Positions 5,840 to 7,649 of a stretch of DNA of 7,649 nucleotides are shown piece after piece. The DNA is taken from positions 43,744 to 51,392 of the forward strand of contig NYVC01000022.1 in assembly GCA_002684375.1 (NCBI GenBank), read 5' to 3'. The translations under genes and the position numbers were made by a program. Position 1 is the stretch's first letter; the number at the start of each line of letters is the position of its first letter. The notes below the pieces were generated by a model. The model did no database searches, was not told the origin of the DNA, and saw nothing but the letters and a program-made list of their open reading frames with translations. The stretch comes from Marinovum sp. GTDB taxonomy: Bacteria > Pseudomonadota > Alphaproteobacteria > Rhodobacterales > Rhodobacteraceae.

Positions 5840-7171
5840 TTAAATATCCAGCGTGTTGTCTTTTTCCCAGCGCGAGAAATGCGACACAAAAGAATCCCAT
5901 TCTTGATGTTTCATCTTGAGATACGCATCTGAAAATTCCTTCCCCATAGCGGCTTTCAGACCCTTGTCTTTGTCGTATTCCCGCAGACCATCCAGCATAT
6001 TGAGCGGGAGTTTCGGGGCGCCGCGTACCTTATGGCCCTCGGCGTACATGTCGATATCCCATCGTTTGCCAGGGTCGGCTTGGGTTTGTACCCCGTCTAG
6101 ACCGGCGGCGATGATCACCGCTTGCAACAAATAGGGGTTTACCGCGCCGTCTGGCAGACGTAATTCAAACCGGCCCGGGCCGGGCACGCGGACCATATGT
6201 GTACGGTTATTGCCGGTCCAGGTGACCGTATTGGGTGCCCATGTGGCTCCGGACATGGTGCGTGGCGCGTTAATGCGTTTATAGCTGTTGACCGTGGGGT
6301 TGGTAATCGCGGCCAGTGCACTGGCGTGTTTCATAATGCCACCAAGGAAATATTTTCCCTTTTCAGACAGTCCCAACTCGCCGGTTGGCCCTTCACCTTT
6401 GTCAGTGGCAAAGACATTAACTTTAGACGCAGCGCCGGGCGCATCCCAGACCGAGATATGCGCATGGCAACCATTGCCGGTTAACCCTTCGATTGGTTTG
6501 GGCATGAAAGTGGCACGCAGCCCGTGTTTTTCGGCGACTGATTTGGTCATAAATTTGAAAAAACTATGGCGATCGGCGGTGACCAGCGTATCGGCAAAGT
6601 CCCAGTTCATTTCAAACTGGCCGTTGGCATCCTCATGGTCATTCTGGTAAGGGCCCCAGCCCATTTCCAGCATATAGTCACAGATCTCGCGGATCACGTC
6701 ATAGCGCCGCATTACCGCTTGCTGATCATAGCAAGGCTTGGCGGCAGTATCGAAGGGATCGGAGATTTGGTCGCCTTCGGGGGTGAGCAAAAAGAACTCG
6801 GCCTCGATACCGGTTTTGACATGCATGCCCTCAGCTGCGGCCTCATCAACCAAGTGGCGCAACACATTGCGCGGTGCTTGGGCGACATCCTGGCCTTCCA
6901 TGACACAATTTCCCGCCACCCAGGCCACTTCTGGTTTCCATGGCAGTTGAATCACCGACGCCGGATCTGGTACCGCCAGCATATCGGGGTGTGCGGGGGT
7001 CATATCGAGCCAGGTAGCGAAGCCGGCAAAACCGGCACCGTCTTCCTGCATATCTGCAATCGCCTGCGCCGGAACCAGTTTGGCCCGTTGCCCACCAAAG
7101 AGGTCGGTAAATGAAATCATAAAATATTTGACGCCGTTTTCTGCCGCGAATGCAGCGAGATCAATTGTCAT
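5840..7171 (-). CDS. gmaS: Gamma-glutamylmethylamide synthetase (glutamine synthetase type III-like)
   Basis: This 443-residue protein of the glutamine synthetase superfamily probably makes gamma-glutamylmethylamide from glutamate, methylamine and ATP in the cytoplasm, the first step of the N-methylglutamate route. Glutamine synthetase landmarks are in order: GIEAEFFLL with Glu123 and Glu125, NDHEDANGQFEMN (177-189), FMPKP (222-226), GNGCHAH (232-238), NSYKR (295-299) and RFELRLPDGAVNPYL (334-348). The Tyr adenylylation site of GlnA (NLYDLP) seems replaced by NMLDGL (391-396). N-terminal YFMISFTDLFGGQRAKLVP and FATWLDMTPAHPDM match marine GmaS as I recall it. The start ATG has GAAAGG about ten bases upstream. 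It lies 69 bases after the mgsC-like gene on the same strand, which strongly supports GmaS over ammonia-using glutamine synthetase. The family is certain; the substrate is inferred from context. Confidence 0.85.
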   Translation of the reverse strand: MTIDLAAFAAENGVKYFMISFTDLFGGQRAKLVPAQAIADMQEDGAGFAGFATWLDMTPAHPDMLAVPDPASVIQLPWKPEVAWVAGNCVMEGQDVAQAPRNVLRHLVDEAAAEGMHVKTGIEAEFFLLTPEGDQISDPFDTAAKPCYDQQAVMRRYDVIREICDYMLEMGWGPYQNDHEDANGQFEMNWDFADTLVTADRHSFFKFMTKSVAEKHGLRATFMPKPIEGLTGNGCHAHISVWDAPGAASKVNVFATDKGEGPTGELGLSEKGKYFLGGIMKHASALAAITNPTVNSYKRINAPRTMSGATWAPNTVTWTGNNRTHMVRVPGPGRFELRLPDGAVNPYLLQAVIIAAGLDGVQTQADPGKRWDIDMYAEGHKVRGAPKLPLNMLDGLREYDKDKGLKAAMGKEFSDAYLKMKHQEWDSFVSHFSRWEKDNTLDI

Positions 7172-7240
7172 AGTTTGTATACCTTTCCCAAGTTTCTATG
7201 GTGAATATCCAATCACTAAAGGCCCGGATTGTCATGTTTC

Positions 7241-7649
7241 TTAGTACCCTTTCCCTGGATACCAATTTGTGCCAGCAAGTGGAATACCAGTCATTGCTGC
7301 GGCCTCGAGCGTCAATGCGCAGAGATCTTCCGGCTCAAGATTATGCAGGTGGTTCTTACCACAAGCGCGGGCAATGGTCTGTGCCTCAAGGGTCAGAACC
7401 TTGAGATAGTTTTTCAAACGCCGCCCACCTTCGATGGGATCGAACCGCGCCATTAACTCTGGATCTTGTGTGGTGATACCCGCTGGATCAAGCCCCTCGT
7501 GCCAGTCGTCGTAGGCGCCGCTTGTTGTGCCCAGCTTTTGGTATTCCGTTTCCCATTTCGGATCGTTATCTCCCAGCGCAATCAATGCGGCGGATCCAAT
7601 GGCCACCGCGTCTGCTCCCATAGCCATTGCCTTGGCCACATCGGCACCG
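7241..7649 (-). CDS. mgsC: MgsC-type glutamate synthase domain protein, C-terminal fragment (5' end outside window)
   Basis: The frame is open to the right window edge and ends at TAA 7243-7241, giving about 136 C-terminal residues. GADVAKAMAMGADAVAIGSAALIALG is the flavin/TIM-barrel tail of FMN-binding glutamate synthase family proteins. It is followed by a C-terminal region with CGKNHLHNLEPEDLCALTLE and a hydrophobic-to-Gly end (AGTNWYPGKGY). In the N-methylglutamate pathway MgsC is one of three subunits of N-methylglutamate synthase (MgsABC), which converts gamma-glutamylmethylamide and 2-oxoglutarate to N-methylglutamate and glutamate. The gmaS gene directly downstream, and the absence of a large GltB-like N-terminal region in the part seen, support this over ordinary glutamate synthase. 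Genes for MgsA and MgsB are expected to the right, outside the window. The domain is secure; the MgsC name depends on context. Confidence 0.8.
   Translation of the reverse strand, partial: GADVAKAMAMGADAVAIGSAALIALGDNDPKWETEYQKLGTTSGAYDDWHEGLDPAGITTQDPELMARFDPIEGGRRLKNYLKVLTLEAQTIARACGKNHLHNLEPEDLCALTLEAAAMTGIPLAGTNWYPGKGY

Noticed and set aside
6566..7114. Plus-strand open frame of 182 codons inside gmaS
   Set aside because: It is a shadow of the conserved glutamine synthetase-like reading frame, with no recognisable domain.

Overview
The window looks like chromosomal DNA from a marine alphaproteobacterium, most probably the Roseobacter group of the Rhodobacterales. The evidence is family resemblance: a GmaS-type glutamine synthetase relative directly downstream of an MgsC-type glutamate synthase domain protein, and a DmdA-like GcvT-family protein. 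Coding density is high, and all complete genes lie on the minus strand. I see no mobile element, RNA gene, CRISPR array or repeat array.

Layout from left to right. Positions 1-252 hold the C-terminal end of a LysE-family exporter on the plus strand. It meets, tail to tail with 3 bases between, the last gene of a compact minus-strand operon. Read in the direction of transcription, that operon is an FMN-dependent 2-hydroxy-acid oxidase (4681-3446), a thiamine-diphosphate-dependent lyase/decarboxylase (3449-1719), a transthyretin/hydroxyisourate-hydrolase-like protein (1719-1369) and a DmdA-like tetrahydrofolate-dependent demethylase (1368-256). The junctions are ATGA, TAATG and TAAATG, so the four genes are translationally coupled. 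A 129-bp gap upstream (4682-4810) holds a candidate promoter and a small palindrome. Next come an EamA/DMT-family transporter (5659-4811), an intrinsic terminator (5790-5762), a gmaS-like gene (7171-5840) and the C-terminal end of an mgsC-like gene (7649-7241, cut by the window edge).

Functionally the right side is the end of a methylamine-assimilation operon of the N-methylglutamate pathway: GmaS makes gamma-glutamylmethylamide and MgsABC converts it to N-methylglutamate. The left operon is the interesting part. It combines a methyl-group remover, a small possible ring-opening hydrolase, a 2-hydroxy-acid oxidase and a 2-oxo-acid/acyl-CoA lyase. That set suggests stepwise catabolism of a methylated hydroxy-acid or cyclic compound. 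I do not recognise it as a named pathway, and its substrate cannot be read from the sequence. The transporter and the neighbouring C1/methylamine genes fit a locus for methylated osmolytes or nitrogen compounds.
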